Positions 6,499 to 15,500 of a stretch of 32,325 nt of DNA are shown one piece after another (position 1 is the first letter of the stretch; each line of letters opens with the position of its first letter). This DNA comes from Clostridia bacterium. Lineage in GTDB: Bacteria > Bacillota > Clostridia > Oscillospirales > CAG-272. The position numbers were made by a program, and so were the translations under genes. Under the pieces are notes generated by a model that was given only the letters and a program-made list of their open reading frames with translations, had not been told where the DNA came from and did not search any database. The stretch lies in assembly GCA_017938885.1 (NCBI GenBank), contig JAGBAS010000048.1, positions 1-32,325 of the forward strand, read 5' to 3'.

Positions 6499-8199
6499 AT
6501 GTTTAATCCCCAAGAATTCCATCTCTATCGCACCCCCTCCCCCGCCAATACGGCTCGATACGCCGGCAAGTTCGCCGCCCTGCAGGACAACGACCAACGG
6601 TACTTCGAGGTCCCGCCGGAGGAACTGATCTCCATCGCTAACGAAGTCGCCATGCTGGAGCCCCAACGGTCTGTGCTGACGTTTTTGCGCAGTCGGGGCC
6701 TGCGCCTGGCGACCATGATTGACCTGGATCAAGTCGCCATCCCCCTGGATGAGGATGGGCTAGCCCCCGCCATGGTCTTTTACGACGAGCCTCTGGAGCC
6801 GATGTCCTTCGAGGCAGATGAGGACGAGGCGCGCGCCTTCTTCCGGCATCACGCCACCTTAACTTGGCAGGATACGACAGCTTCCAATCCTATGCTACTG
6901 CCCCAGGTCACAGCTCCTGTCCAAAAGGAAGAAGCCGGTTTCCCTTCCGTAGTTCCCGCCTCCATTGTAAGTTCCTCGCGGTATCCTCAGGCGGATTCGA
7001 TCGACTCGGTGAATTCGTTGAGATCCTTGCGCCGAACACCCAAACCCGACGCGAATCAGCTGTTCCACCAGCTCAAACAGTCTTTGCGCTGTCTCGTGGT
7101 CAACGAGGAGTTGTTTGTCTATAATGGTCTCTTTTACAACATAACCTCGCAAATTGAATTCACGCGCATCGCTAAGTTAGTTTTGCGCCAACAAGGGATC
7201 TCGGATATTCCCATGACGATCTTCACAGAGATCTACCGACAGATCATCACCGACCCAGAGTTGTGCCAGGAAGAGGAATATCTGGACGACGGATTCATTA
7301 CCTTCCGGAATGGCACCCTTCAGCTTGCTTCCGGCTGCTTCCACGAGCCGAACCCGCAACTCCTGACTACGTTCTCCCTCAACTGCGATTACATCCCGAA
7401 TCGGCGCGCGTGCCCCGTCTTTGACAACTTCCTGTGGACCGTCACCCGCGGTGATCCGCTACTTACAAAGCGAATCTGGCAGGTGCTGGGCTACGTCTTC
7501 GCCACCGACATGTCCGGCAAGCTTCTGTTCGTGTTCCAGGGTGTGCCCGATTCGGGAAAAAGCGTCCTTTGCAGCCTGATCATGAGAGTGTTCGGCTCCC
7601 AGCAGAGAACTTCCTTGAACGTCCACGAGCTAGGGGATAAATTCGCCACCGGCAACCTCCAGGGCCGTCGGATCTGCGTTTCGGGAGACATGCCCGCGAC
7701 ACCTCTCTCCACCAAGGCTGTTTCGGTTCTGAAACAGCTGTCCGGTCACGATCTGATCACCGCAAACCGAAAGTACGCGGCGTATGCCGAGTTCTTCTGC
7801 CGTTCCAACTTCATTTTGGTGACCAACCACCCGCTCAAGCTGACCGAAAACGACCCCGCGTTCCTGCGCCGTCTGGTCACGGTCCCGTTCCTGTACTCCA
7901 CGCCTCCCGAGCAGCAGGATCCCTACCTGCTTGACCGTTTGACCGACGAGCTGAGCGTGATCGTCTCGCGTGCCCTCCAGGAATACTTCGAGCTTCGCAG
8001 GAACAACTATTGCTTCGCGGGCAACTTTGCCATCAATGGGAGCGTTTCCTCGACCGGTTCCGTGGATTCCGTGACCGAGGACGATCCCGACGAGCGCGTC
8101 CTGTCCTTAGACCTGTTCCGCGCCAAGAAAATCCGCCGCAGACGGGCAGGAGCCAAGAATCCTACTGCCTGCGTGGACGGCGTGACATGGAAAAACTAA
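6499..8199 (+). CDS. P4/D5-family helicase-primase (SF3 ATPase)
   Basis: Replication helicase of the phage/plasmid P4-alpha/D5 type, 566 aa. ATG 6499 is preferred because AGAAAGGA (6482-6489) precedes it. The N-terminal ~180 residues are poorly conserved and show no archaeo-eukaryotic or TOPRIM primase motif, ending in a Ser/Arg-rich linker. Residues ~190-320 match the D5_N-type helical domain (FDNFLWTVTRGDPLLTKRIW). The SF3 core follows: Walker A GVPDSGKS (K354), Walker B-like RRICVSGDMP (~390-399), sensor-type ILVTNHP (~439-445) and R458 in FLRRLVTVPF as probable arginine finger. It probably unwinds the element's origin after excision. Three nested ribosome-binding-site-led genes (this, the 47-aa peptide and the integrase) form one operon. 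Confidence 0.85.
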   Translation: MFNPQEFHLYRTPSPANTARYAGKFAALQDNDQRYFEVPPEELISIANEVAMLEPQRSVLTFLRSRGLRLATMIDLDQVAIPLDEDGLAPAMVFYDEPLEPMSFEADEDEARAFFRHHATLTWQDTTASNPMLLPQVTAPVQKEEAGFPSVVPASIVSSSRYPQADSIDSVNSLRSLRRTPKPDANQLFHQLKQSLRCLVVNEELFVYNGLFYNITSQIEFTRIAKLVLRQQGISDIPMTIFTEIYRQIITDPELCQEEEYLDDGFITFRNGTLQLASGCFHEPNPQLLTTFSLNCDYIPNRRACPVFDNFLWTVTRGDPLLTKRIWQVLGYVFATDMSGKLLFVFQGVPDSGKSVLCSLIMRVFGSQQRTSLNVHELGDKFATGNLQGRRICVSGDMPATPLSTKAVSVLKQLSGHDLITANRKYAAYAEFFCRSNFILVTNHPLKLTENDPAFLRRLVTVPFLYSTPPEQQDPYLLDRLTDELSVIVSRALQEYFELRRNNYCFAGNFAINGSVSSTGSVDSVTEDDPDERVLSLDLFRAKKIRRRRAGAKNPTACVDGVTWKN

Positions 8200-8210
8200 G
8201 GAGGTTTAAT

Positions 8211-8354
8211 ATGTATCGTCCACTTTTCGTTAACCGTTCTACGACCCCCGTCCCTCTCGACACCCATCTGCTTCTCCTCTGTGAGATGCTGGATGCCATT
8301 GATGAGGAGGATCCCCCCGCGTCCCCGGACGAAGCCTCGGTTGATGCCGCCTGA
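8211..8354 (+). CDS. Small acidic protein (47 aa)
   Basis: ATG 8211 follows AAGGAGG (8198-8204) that overlaps the primase stop, and the frame ends TGA at 8354. The C-terminal half is acidic (MLDAIDEEDPP, then SPDEASVD). There is no known domain. The strong ribosome binding site and position between primase and integrase genes suggest a translated accessory gene, perhaps a recombination directionality or regulatory factor, but unlike typical excisionases it is acidic rather than basic. Confidence 0.55.
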   Translation: MYRPLFVNRSTTPVPLDTHLLLLCEMLDAIDEEDPPASPDEASVDAA

Positions 8355-8403
8355 GTCCAGGCCATCGGCTGACCAAAAAAACTGAAGAAAGGAGGTGAGC
8401 AGG

Positions 8404-9933
8404 ATGCTGCGAGCCGTTGCTTACGCACGTTTTTCGTCTGAGCTGCAACGGGAGGAGTCCATCGATGCCCAGCTGCGTGCGATACGGAAGTACTGCGACG
8501 AGCACGACGCCGTCCTGCTCACCGTCTACGCGGACAAGGGCATCAGCGGCACCTCGGACAACCGCCCCGAATTCCAGCGCATGATCGCCGACGCGGACAA
8601 GGGCGAATTTGACGCGGTCATTGTCCATAAGTTGGATCGCTTTGCCCGCAACCGCTACGATTCCGCGATCTACAAGAACCACCTCAAGAAGCGGGGGATC
8701 CGACTGATCTCGGTACTGGAGAATCTTCAGGATACCCCTGAGAGCGTGATCCTTGAATCCGTGCTGGAGGGCATCAACGAATACTATTCCCTCAACCTCT
8801 CCCGTGAGGTTCGGAAGGGGCTCCTTGAAAACGCTCTGGCCTGTAAGGCCACAGGGGGCCCTCCGCCGCTGGGATACTCGGTGGACAAGGAGACCCACCG
8901 CTACGTGATCAACGAATACGAGGCCGAGGCCATCCGTATGATCTTCCGTATGTATCTGGAAGGAAGCTCCTACACCGAGATCATAGCCGAGCTTAACCGC
9001 AGGGGCTACCGCACCCGACGAGGTGATCTGTTCGGTAAGAATTCCCTCTACGCTCTGTTACGCAACGAGCGGTATACGGGGGTCTACATCTACATAGCCG
9101 ACTCCGCCAAGCACGCCAAGGGACGGTACGATCGGTCGGGAAACTACGACGAGAACGCCGTCATCCGCGTGCCGGGGGGTATGCCCGCCATCATCAGCGA
9201 GGAGGACTTCCACCGAGTGCAGGAGAGGATGGCCGAGCGGCGGCACAAGTCTGCGCAGTTCTCCGCCAAGCAGGAGTATTTACTGAGCGGCAAGATCACG
9301 TGCGGTGTCTGTGGGAACCCCTACGCGGGCAACTCCCGCAGGCCCCGCCCGGGCCATCCGCTGTACGTGTCCTACAAATGCACCCGACGGAACCAGAAGG
9401 TCAAGACCTGCAAGAATCCTGAGATCAACCGCGATGTGTTGGAGGAGATGGTGCTGGAGCGGTTATGCTCTTCCCTGTTCGATCCCCGCGTCATTCCCTC
9501 CCTGCTGGAGCGGTACAACCGCTACGTGGCCGAGAAATCGGACAGCGCGCGGAATACCGCCGAGACGCTGCGGACAGAGCTTCAGTCGGTGGAGCGCAAG
9601 ATCAAAAACACCGTAAACCTGATGGTAGATATCGGCTCGTCCGCCCTGAAGGACAAGCTTCTGGAGCTGGAAAAGTCCAAGGAGCAGTTATCCTACGAGC
9701 TCAAGCAGGCTCTTGTGGCCGAGAGCACCGCCCGTATCACCGAAAAGCAGTTGGTAAACCTCTTCCGCAAGGCCGAGCAGGAGCTTCGCCACGGTACGCT
9801 GACCAATCGGAGAAAGATCATCGATCAGTACATCAAAAGGGTGGTGGTGTATCCCGATCGGGTGGAGGTGGTGCTGAATTTCGTGGAGGGGTTTGAGGTA
9901 AAGGAGGTACTGGAGAAAAAAAGAGAGAGTTAG
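8404..9933 (+). CDS. Large serine recombinase (integrase)
   Basis: Site-specific integrase of the large serine recombinase class, 509 aa. ATG 8404 is chosen over GTG 8395, because GGAGG (8391-8395) would overlap the latter. The catalytic domain has AYARFSSELQ (nucleophile probably Ser11), KLDRFARNR (R79, R82) and the E-helix SLNLSREVRKG. The recombinase domain follows (GGPPPLGYSV to NERYTGVY). A zinc ribbon has C300, C303, C326 and C336. A coiled coil (~385-445) precedes the C-terminus IIDQYIKRVVVYPDRVEVV. This is the domain set of the TndX/TnpX/phage integrase group, which inserts and excises elements between short att sites. It is the last gene of the element, which suggests that an att end lies within the next few hundred bases. 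Confidence 0.92.
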   Translation: MLRAVAYARFSSELQREESIDAQLRAIRKYCDEHDAVLLTVYADKGISGTSDNRPEFQRMIADADKGEFDAVIVHKLDRFARNRYDSAIYKNHLKKRGIRLISVLENLQDTPESVILESVLEGINEYYSLNLSREVRKGLLENALACKATGGPPPLGYSVDKETHRYVINEYEAEAIRMIFRMYLEGSSYTEIIAELNRRGYRTRRGDLFGKNSLYALLRNERYTGVYIYIADSAKHAKGRYDRSGNYDENAVIRVPGGMPAIISEEDFHRVQERMAERRHKSAQFSAKQEYLLSGKITCGVCGNPYAGNSRRPRPGHPLYVSYKCTRRNQKVKTCKNPEINRDVLEEMVLERLCSSLFDPRVIPSLLERYNRYVAEKSDSARNTAETLRTELQSVERKIKNTVNLMVDIGSSALKDKLLELEKSKEQLSYELKQALVAESTARITEKQLVNLFRKAEQELRHGTLTNRRKIIDQYIKRVVVYPDRVEVVLNFVEGFEVKEVLEKKRES

Positions 9934-9970
9934 CCTGTTGTTTCATCAAAACCACATTCTCTAACTCTCT
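9924..9970. repeat. 10-bp inverted repeat across the integrase stop codon
   Basis: AGAGAGTTAG (9924-9933) and CTAACTCTCT (9961-9970) are perfect inverse copies separated by 27 nt; the left arm contains the integrase TAG. A T-run follows at about 9,982. It may be a weak terminator, or the arms of a recombination site at the element end. Confidence 0.4.
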
Positions 9971-10165
9971 TCATCCAAAATCTTTTTTCAAAATTTTATT
10001 CAATTGTACGGGAAAACCAAGCCGCCGACACACAGATCAGCGGGTTGGTTTCATTCTACCATCAATATTTGTTTCTGTCAATACCGTTTTTTCATTTTTG
10101 TGCAACTTGTCAAGTAAAATGCCGTCATCGGCAAATTATCCTTATATTTATTTTTGTTTTTTATA
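9971..10165. other. AT-rich spacer between the mobile element and the Fic gene
   Basis: No gene is seen. The stretch is AT-rich with a GC-rich island at about 10,020-10,060 (GCCGCCGAC to CAGCGGG), then T-rich sequence leading into the Fic promoter. If the element's right att site exists it should lie here, but no direct-repeat partner near the left side could be recognised by eye. Confidence 0.3.
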
Positions 10166-10181
10166 TTGATATTTTGCCGAT
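10127..10181. promoter_or_regulatory. Operator-like inverted repeat at the Fic promoter
   Basis: ATCGGCAAATTATC (10127-10140) and GATATTTTGCCGAT (10168-10181) are inverse copies with one mismatch in 14 bp. The right arm begins in the -35 box, and the left arm overlaps another small palindrome, GCCGTCATCGGC (10121-10132). The encoded protein has an N-terminal HTH, so self-repression is plausible. Confidence 0.55.
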
Positions 10182-10194
10182 AATATGATATAAT
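10166..10194 (+). promoter_or_regulatory. Sigma-A promoter of the HTH-Fic gene
   Basis: TTGATA (10166-10171), a 17-bp spacer and TATAAT (10189-10194). The start point would be near 10,201, leaving a short leader of about 24 nt. Confidence 0.8.
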
Positions 10195-10224
10195 AATACC
10201 ATGACGATTGAGGGAGGTATTCCT

Positions 10225-11115
10225 ATGAACTATATTTCGGTAAGTGCCGCGGCGAAGAAGTGGGGTCTGTCCGAACGCAGTGTCCGCAATTACTGCGCGG
10301 AGGGGCGTGTGTCCGGCGCGATCCTGGTGGGCAAGACCTGGATGATCCCCGAGAATACCGAAAAGCCCATCCGCAAGACCCGCAGTGACGCCGCTCCCAA
10401 GACCCTATTGGATATCCTGCGCCGAGAGAAGAACACCGCTCTGTCGGGTGGCATCTACCACAAGGTGCAGATTGAGCTGACCTACAACTCCAACCATATC
10501 GAGGGGAGCCGTCTGACCCACGACCAGACGCGGTATATTTTTGAGACAAACACCCTCGGCGTAACCCATGAAAGCATGAACGTGGACGATATCGTGGAGA
10601 CCTCCAACCACTTCCGCTGTATCGATCTGGTCATTGAGAACGCCACGGGTATGCTGACCGAGGGCTTTATCAAGGAGCTGCACCGTATCCTCAAGAACGG
10701 CACCTCAGACAGCCGCCAGTCCTGGTTCGCGGTGGGGGATTACAAGAAGCTCCCCAACGAGGTCGGCGGTAGGGATACCACCCTCCCCGAGGACGTGGCC
10801 GCCGAAATGAAGGCCCTGCTGGCGGACTACAACGCCACGAAGAAAAAGAGCCTTGAGGAGATCCTGGACTTCCTCTACCGCTTTGAACGGATCCACCCCT
10901 TCCAGGATGGCAATGGCCGTGTAGGGCGACTGATCCTGTTCAAAGAGTGTCTGTGCAACAACATCGTTCCCTTCATCATCGATGAGGAGCTGAAGATGTT
11001 CTACTATCGTGGGCTCGCCGAATGGCCGCGGGAGCGAGGGTATCTGAGGGATACTTGTCTGGCGGCGCAGGATACGTTCAAGGGATATCTGGACTATTTC
11101 AAGATTGCTTATTGA
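10225..11115 (+). CDS. Fic-domain protein with N-terminal HTH
   Basis: Predicted AMP-transferase (AMPylation) of the Fic superfamily, 296 aa. ATG 10225 follows GAGGGAGGT; an upstream ATG at 10,201 sits at the predicted transcription start and is less likely. Residues 1-45 form a MerR/excisionase-like HTH (ISVSAAAKKWGLSERSVRNY, ending VGKTWMIPE). The Fic core has the complete catalytic motif HPFQDGNGRVGR (H224 to R235). The inhibitory motif S-x-x-x-E-G occurs N-terminal to it (S89, E93, G94), which makes it a class II, self-inhibited Fic protein needing no separate antitoxin. The inverted repeat over its promoter suggests autoregulation through the HTH. It stands alone with its own promoter and terminator; target proteins are unknown. 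Confidence 0.92.
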   Translation: MNYISVSAAAKKWGLSERSVRNYCAEGRVSGAILVGKTWMIPENTEKPIRKTRSDAAPKTLLDILRREKNTALSGGIYHKVQIELTYNSNHIEGSRLTHDQTRYIFETNTLGVTHESMNVDDIVETSNHFRCIDLVIENATGMLTEGFIKELHRILKNGTSDSRQSWFAVGDYKKLPNEVGGRDTTLPEDVAAEMKALLADYNATKKKSLEEILDFLYRFERIHPFQDGNGRVGRLILFKECLCNNIVPFIIDEELKMFYYRGLAEWPRERGYLRDTCLAAQDTFKGYLDYFKIAY

Positions 11116-11120
11116 ATTGG

Positions 11121-11153
11121 GAAGAGATCGCTTCGGCGGTCTCTTCTTTTTTG
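11121..11153 (+). terminator. Terminator of the Fic gene
   Basis: Stem GAAGAGATCGC / GCGGTCTCTTC (one G-T pair) closes on a TTCG tetraloop and is followed by TTTTTT. It lies directly after the Fic stop. Confidence 0.9.
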
Positions 11154-11237
11154 TCTTTACCGTCCCATGTCCGCGGCAAGGCGTAAACAGGGACATAGTC
11201 AGCGCCCCGTTCACAAAACATTTACATTTTCCTCCTC

Positions 11238-11262
11238 AAAAAAAGGACTCTCATTAGAGTCC
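11238..11262 (-). terminator. Second minus-strand terminator beyond the tRNA
   Basis: GGACTCT (11245-11251) and AGAGTCC (11256-11262) form a 7-bp stem; seven A residues precede it on the plus strand, so it reads as hairpin plus seven T on the minus strand. It lies about 190 nt downstream of the tRNA terminator with no obvious gene between. Confidence 0.65.
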
Positions 11263-11440
11263 AATTATGAGAAAATTTCAGAATTTACAATTTATTCACA
11301 TATTTTTCGACCATTTTTGCCTCATTTTCACCCTTTTTCGTCTCCGAGTCGGTTGGCATCCCGTTTACCGTCAAAACCGAACCTTCTCGTTTTGACCTCA
11401 AAACGAACACCCAGACCCCAAAAAATCCTTTGATAGCAAA
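11263..11440. other. Intergenic stretch between two minus-strand terminators
   Basis: No convincing gene. An 8-bp perfect inverted repeat GTCAAAAC/GTTTTGAC (11370-11377, 11389-11396) with an 11-nt loop is the only structure seen. The preceding 85 nt after the Fic terminator (11,154-11,237) are also empty. A short minus-strand frame with possible TTG start could encode about 29 aa, but evidence is weak; a small RNA is an alternative. Confidence 0.25.
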
Positions 11441-11473
11441 AGAAAAAGTCCACAACATCGCTGTTGTGGACTT
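11441..11473 (-). terminator. Terminator of tRNA-Ser
   Basis: An 11-bp stem (AAGTCCACAAC 11446-11456, GTTGTGGACTT 11463-11473), preceded on the plus strand by AGAAAA, gives a minus-strand hairpin followed by a T-tract, starting 4 nt after the encoded CCA end. Confidence 0.9.
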
Positions 11474-11476
11474 GAT

Positions 11477-11567
11477 TGGCGGAGATGGAGAGATTTGAAC
11501 TCTCGCGCCGGTTACCCGACCTACACCCTTAGCAGGGGCGCCTCTTCGGCCTCTTGAGTACATCTCC
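11477..11567 (-). tRNA. tRNA-Ser (anticodon GCU)
   Basis: The minus strand folds as a long-variable-arm tRNA. Acceptor stem GGAGATG (from 11567) pairs with CATCTCC (11487-11481); the anticodon arm CGCCC-CTGCTAA-GGGTG gives anticodon GCT, reading AGC/AGU; the T arm GAGAG-TTCAAAT-CTCTC is perfect. A long variable arm (GGTCGGGTAACCGGC region) confirms the Ser class. CCA is encoded at 11479-11477. Its own consensus promoter and terminator make it a single-gene transcription unit. Confidence 0.96.
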
Positions 11568-11607
11568 GTGTACGCGTGAGCGGCCGTTTGCAGAACTCAC
11601 GCAGTAT

Positions 11608-11636
11608 ATTATACATCATAGCAGGGCTTTTGTCAA
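11608..11636 (-). promoter_or_regulatory. Consensus promoter of tRNA-Ser
   Basis: On the minus strand, TTGACA (11636-11631), a 17-bp spacer and TATAAT (11613-11608) make a perfect sigma-A promoter about 40 bp before the tRNA 5' end. Confidence 0.9.
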
Positions 11637-11735
11637 GTACTTTTTGAAAAAAGAACCGAAAAACTTCGTGAAATTACGTCGCGTCGGAGGTGGCTTTTTT
11701 GACAGGAGGACAGCGGCGGAATTTGGCGGCTGTGC

Positions 11736-12461
11736 TTATGGAGCAGGGGTCATGGCCGCACGGGCGATACGGGCGGCTTCCTCTGAGATGGTACAAAACA
11801 GCTCGTAGAGGGGGATCTCGGTGAGGATGCCGTCCAGCATATCCAGGGTGGCCATGAGTGCTTGCGGGTCCTCCGGTATGAGGAGCTGGGGCATAATGTC
11901 GGCGACGGCTGACTCGGTACTGAAGGGGGCAATGGCGTTGGTCTCACCGCGGCGAAGGAAGCAGATGCCCGCCAAGGGAACCGAGGTATTGATATTCCAT
12001 CCCTCCTTACCGCACCAGGGGGTACCGTAGGCATACCACGTTCCGTCCTTTTTGCGGATAATGGGCTTATCCCCATTGACAATGGAAATCTCATCGCCAA
12101 AGGCCTTTTGCCAGAGCTTCACATGGGTGGTCTTGCCTACGCCGCTGTTCGCGGTGAAGGCGTAGCCGTAGGTTCCGTCTGAAATGACGGCGGAATGGAG
12201 CAACATACCGCCCAGCAGGGGGAGCTCCCGGCAAATGGCGCGGTAGATGCAGATGCTCTCCATGTAGCTCTCCTGCATATGAGGCGGATTCTTGCGCTTC
12301 TCCTCAGCCAGCTCCTCAGAGGAAGCTTCTACGATCAGATCGGCGGTCTCCTCGGTCAGCGGAACGGGAGTCAGGTAATCCTTGCATTGGTGAACCACGT
12401 ACTCGTGTCGGGCATGAATCAGAATATCGAAATCCGCCAGGCGGATGGAAAGATCGGGCAT
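11736..12461 (-). CDS. HPr kinase-like P-loop protein
   Basis: Predicted P-loop kinase or ATPase related to HPr kinase/phosphorylase and PEP-carboxykinase-like proteins, 241 aa. ATG at 12461 is preferred because AAAGGAGC precedes it; the frame is open 13 codons further upstream without a site. It has a Walker A loop ANSGVGKTTH (~104-113) after LLHSAVI, a layout of the HprK fold, then IVNGDKPIIR (~128-136), the Walker B-like or catalytic Asp region, and GTPWCGKEGWN (~146-156). There is no DRTGG or N-terminal domain of true HprK, so it is not the carbon-catabolite enzyme. Such stand-alone domains are often found with peptide-modification genes; here the partner upstream on the same strand is the CotH-type lipoprotein. 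The substrate is unknown. Confidence 0.75.
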   Translation of the reverse strand: MPDLSIRLADFDILIHARHEYVVHQCKDYLTPVPLTEETADLIVEASSEELAEEKRKNPPHMQESYMESICIYRAICRELPLLGGMLLHSAVISDGTYGYAFTANSGVGKTTHVKLWQKAFGDEISIVNGDKPIIRKKDGTWYAYGTPWCGKEGWNINTSVPLAGICFLRRGETNAIAPFSTESAVADIMPQLLIPEDPQALMATLDMLDGILTEIPLYELFCTISEEAARIARAAMTPAP

Positions 12462-12574
12462 GAGTGTGCTCCTTTTCGTGTTTTTGGGATGAAACGCCAC
12501 CGCGCCGATGCCCCGTGAGGGAGACCGACGCGGTGCTTTTGTTTTATTTTGAGGGATCGTACCGGGAAACCGGA

Positions 12575-15500
12575 TCAGATACCCGCCTCAGCCATATGGA
12601 CGGTACCGCCTGTGGTACCGTTGCCCGCCTGGCCGTAGCTGTTGTTACCCTGAATGCGGATGGTACCGTCCTCCATGAGATAGGCGGTGAAGCCGTAGCC
12701 CGCAGCCACATCCAGAACTCCCTCCAGGATCTGTCTGGGTGTTCCGTCGGTATAGGCGTTATTACCCAGGCCGCTTTCGGTATTGAGACCGTAGACGTAG
12801 GCCTTTCCGTCCTCGGACAGGACCACCATGTTCCCAAAGTAGATATCCGCCTTCCTGACGTTCTGCATCACAGGGACGAAGGTGGGATTGTTCCCGCCGC
12901 CCTGACTGAAGCCGTGGAGGGTACGCCAGCCTGAGTAGAAGAGCTGACCCGTATGGTCCACAGCCAGGACCTGGTGCTCGCCGGAATCCAGGAATTCGAT
13001 ATTCTTCCCGATCTGTACAGGCGTATGGATCTGGTCACCGTGGCTCTGGGACGTCTTCTTCCAGCGGTTATCGCCCACGCCCCACATGGTGCCGTCGTTC
13101 TTGACGTAGACGGTGGAGCGGCGGCCGGCCGAGGCGAAGGCTACGTTGGTATCGATCTTCACAAGCTCGCTAACGTTCCCGCCCAGATTGGCCGTGCCCA
13201 ACGCACCGTAGGCATTGGAGCCGATGCCCCACAGATTGCCCTTATCATCCACGATAAGAAGATGATCGTGGCCAAGTGAAACGTCCTTGACCGCAAAGCT
13301 CAGCTTGACCTCGCCCAGATTCGCATCGTCGGCGGTACCGCCTCGGCAGAGCTGACCGCAGGTATTGCGTCCTACGGTAAAGAGACGGCCGTCGGTGGTC
13401 AGAATCGCAGTGGAGAAGGTGGTATCGCCGTTCTCGTAGGCGTTGGCGGCGGTGGTGACCACCTTTGCCACGCCCTGCATGACCAGGGTAGGCGTATCCA
13501 CCACGGTAGGCGACGCGCCCAGACCCAGCACGCCGTAGCGGTTATCGCCCCACGCATAGAGGTCGCCGTCACCCGTCAGATAGAACATATAGGTTGCGCC
13601 CGCTACAATAGTAGCATTCTTCAGCGCATCGGGATCCTCCACCAGCTTCTTGGAGGTGATGGAGACCGTACCCGACTGCCCCACCTTAAGGATGACCTGG
13701 GAGCCCTCCACCGACTGGACGTTGCCTTCCTTATCGGTAAAGCTGATCCCCGTAACCACGTAGCCCTCCTTGGCGTTGGCGATGATGTGGAGAGTTTTGG
13801 TCTCGCCGTCGGCGAGCTGAATGACCATACCGTTCTCGGCGGTCTCGCCGTTGATGGTCACGTCGGCGCGGCCGGAATGGAAGCTGACCGTGACCCGCTT
13901 CTGCGCGAGGTGCTCCAGATCACTCTCGGAGATGTGGAAGTAGTTGTAGAAATGATCCAGGGCATAGATCTGCCGGTTATTGATAAAGCTACGGATGCGG
14001 ACGCACTCGCCCTGCCACTTGGCTACCGAGAATACGCCTCTCTCGCTGGAGTTCTCTTTCCAGCGGCCTTCGTGGAGAGCCATGAGGGGATCCCGCTCGG
14101 CGTAGAGCTCGTCAAACATGGCGTTCAGATACTCGGGGGTGAAGTGGTTGTTCACCACGTCGAAGTAGCGAAGGATAAACTTTTGCTTGAAGCCCTCGTT
14201 CTTCATGAGGGAACGCATAATGGTTCCGCAGACCGAGCCGCTGTCAAAGGCCCAGAAGAAGTTCTCTCGTTCGGTGGTGAAATCGAAGTAGGAAAGACCC
14301 ATATCCAGGTCGAGCAGGGTAAAATGCCACTTGGTATCGAAGTCCGAGGGGTCGTCGGGGTTCTTGTTGCGCCAGACCTTGATGTTGTTCTCCGGCCAGT
14401 CGCGGGCCACGTAGAAGAGGCGGACCACCCACATATCGATGAAGGAATCCACGTCCATGAGGGAGGCGACGTAGTCGTAGTGCTTCTGATCGGCCAGGCT
14501 ATGCTCCCGCATATACTGCACCATATCGTTGAAGGGATCGGCATCCCCCTCCATACCCGAGGAGACCACGTAGGGTGCGTTGGTGTTGGTATGTACCTGG
14601 CTGTAGTCGCTCTCGATGACGGTGACGTTATCCTTATTCACGCCGTAATGGCTCTCCACGTACTCGGGAGAGTAGCGCTCACGGAAGTTGTAGACACCCC
14701 AGAACTCGCCGTTGATAAAGACCAGGGTGGAGGTGGTGGCCATGTGATCCACGTTCAGCCCTGCGGCAGTAGACTGCATATAGGCATCGCGGATGAAGGA
14801 GGTGGCGCAGTCATTGCCCGAATTACGGATCATGAAACGGGAGAAGGAAGTGATAGCCTGCCCCCACGCATCCTTGGCCTTGCCGCCGAAAATATCGTAG
14901 TTGAGATCGGACTGGAGTCCGCAGTCCTGGTTGTTGGCACTCTTGAGGTAGAAGCGCAGGGACTTCATGCCCCAGCCAGAGGAGCCGTTGCCGCTGACCG
15001 CCATTTCCACGCGGGAGTTGCCCACCCGCTCGCCGCTCGGATCAAAGACCTCCATGATGCCCACGCCTCTGCGGCGGCCGCCGGTGATGGAATTCGTCAG
15101 CAGGAAGTTGTTGTAGAAGCCCTGGGGGCCGATGACCTCGTCCTTGGGCATGGAGATGGATAGGATGGAGACGCCGTACTTCTCCAGGTCGTCGGTGATA
15201 AAGTAGGTGTTGGTGAAAACGTCGGTAGAGTCCTTGCCGTTGGTGGCGTAGGCCTTGATGACGTGGCCGCCCACCTGGGTGGAGACGGAGGGAGAGGACC
15301 AGGAGCGGGTCAGGGGACCCCAGCCCATGGCCGAGGTATCGCTGAGCATGATCCCCGTGGTGTACTTCTTGCGGCTGCGGTTGGAGGCCTGGGAGGGGTC
15401 GGTACCGTCGGTGGTGTAGTAGATGGTATAGCCGCTCTTGGCGGACAAGTTGAGGATGAAGGACTTATCGTAAATACCCGCATCCTGGGAGAACAGCACC

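Noticed and set aside
11477..11567. tRNA-Ser as the integration site of the upstream element
   Set aside because: The tRNA is 1.5 kb from the integrase, separated by the Fic gene, and no duplicated tRNA end was seen; large serine integrases also seldom use tRNA genes.
13787..15163. 458-aa plus-strand open frame opposite the CotH gene
   Set aside because: Same explanation: codon-bias shadow, no ribosome binding site and no domain.
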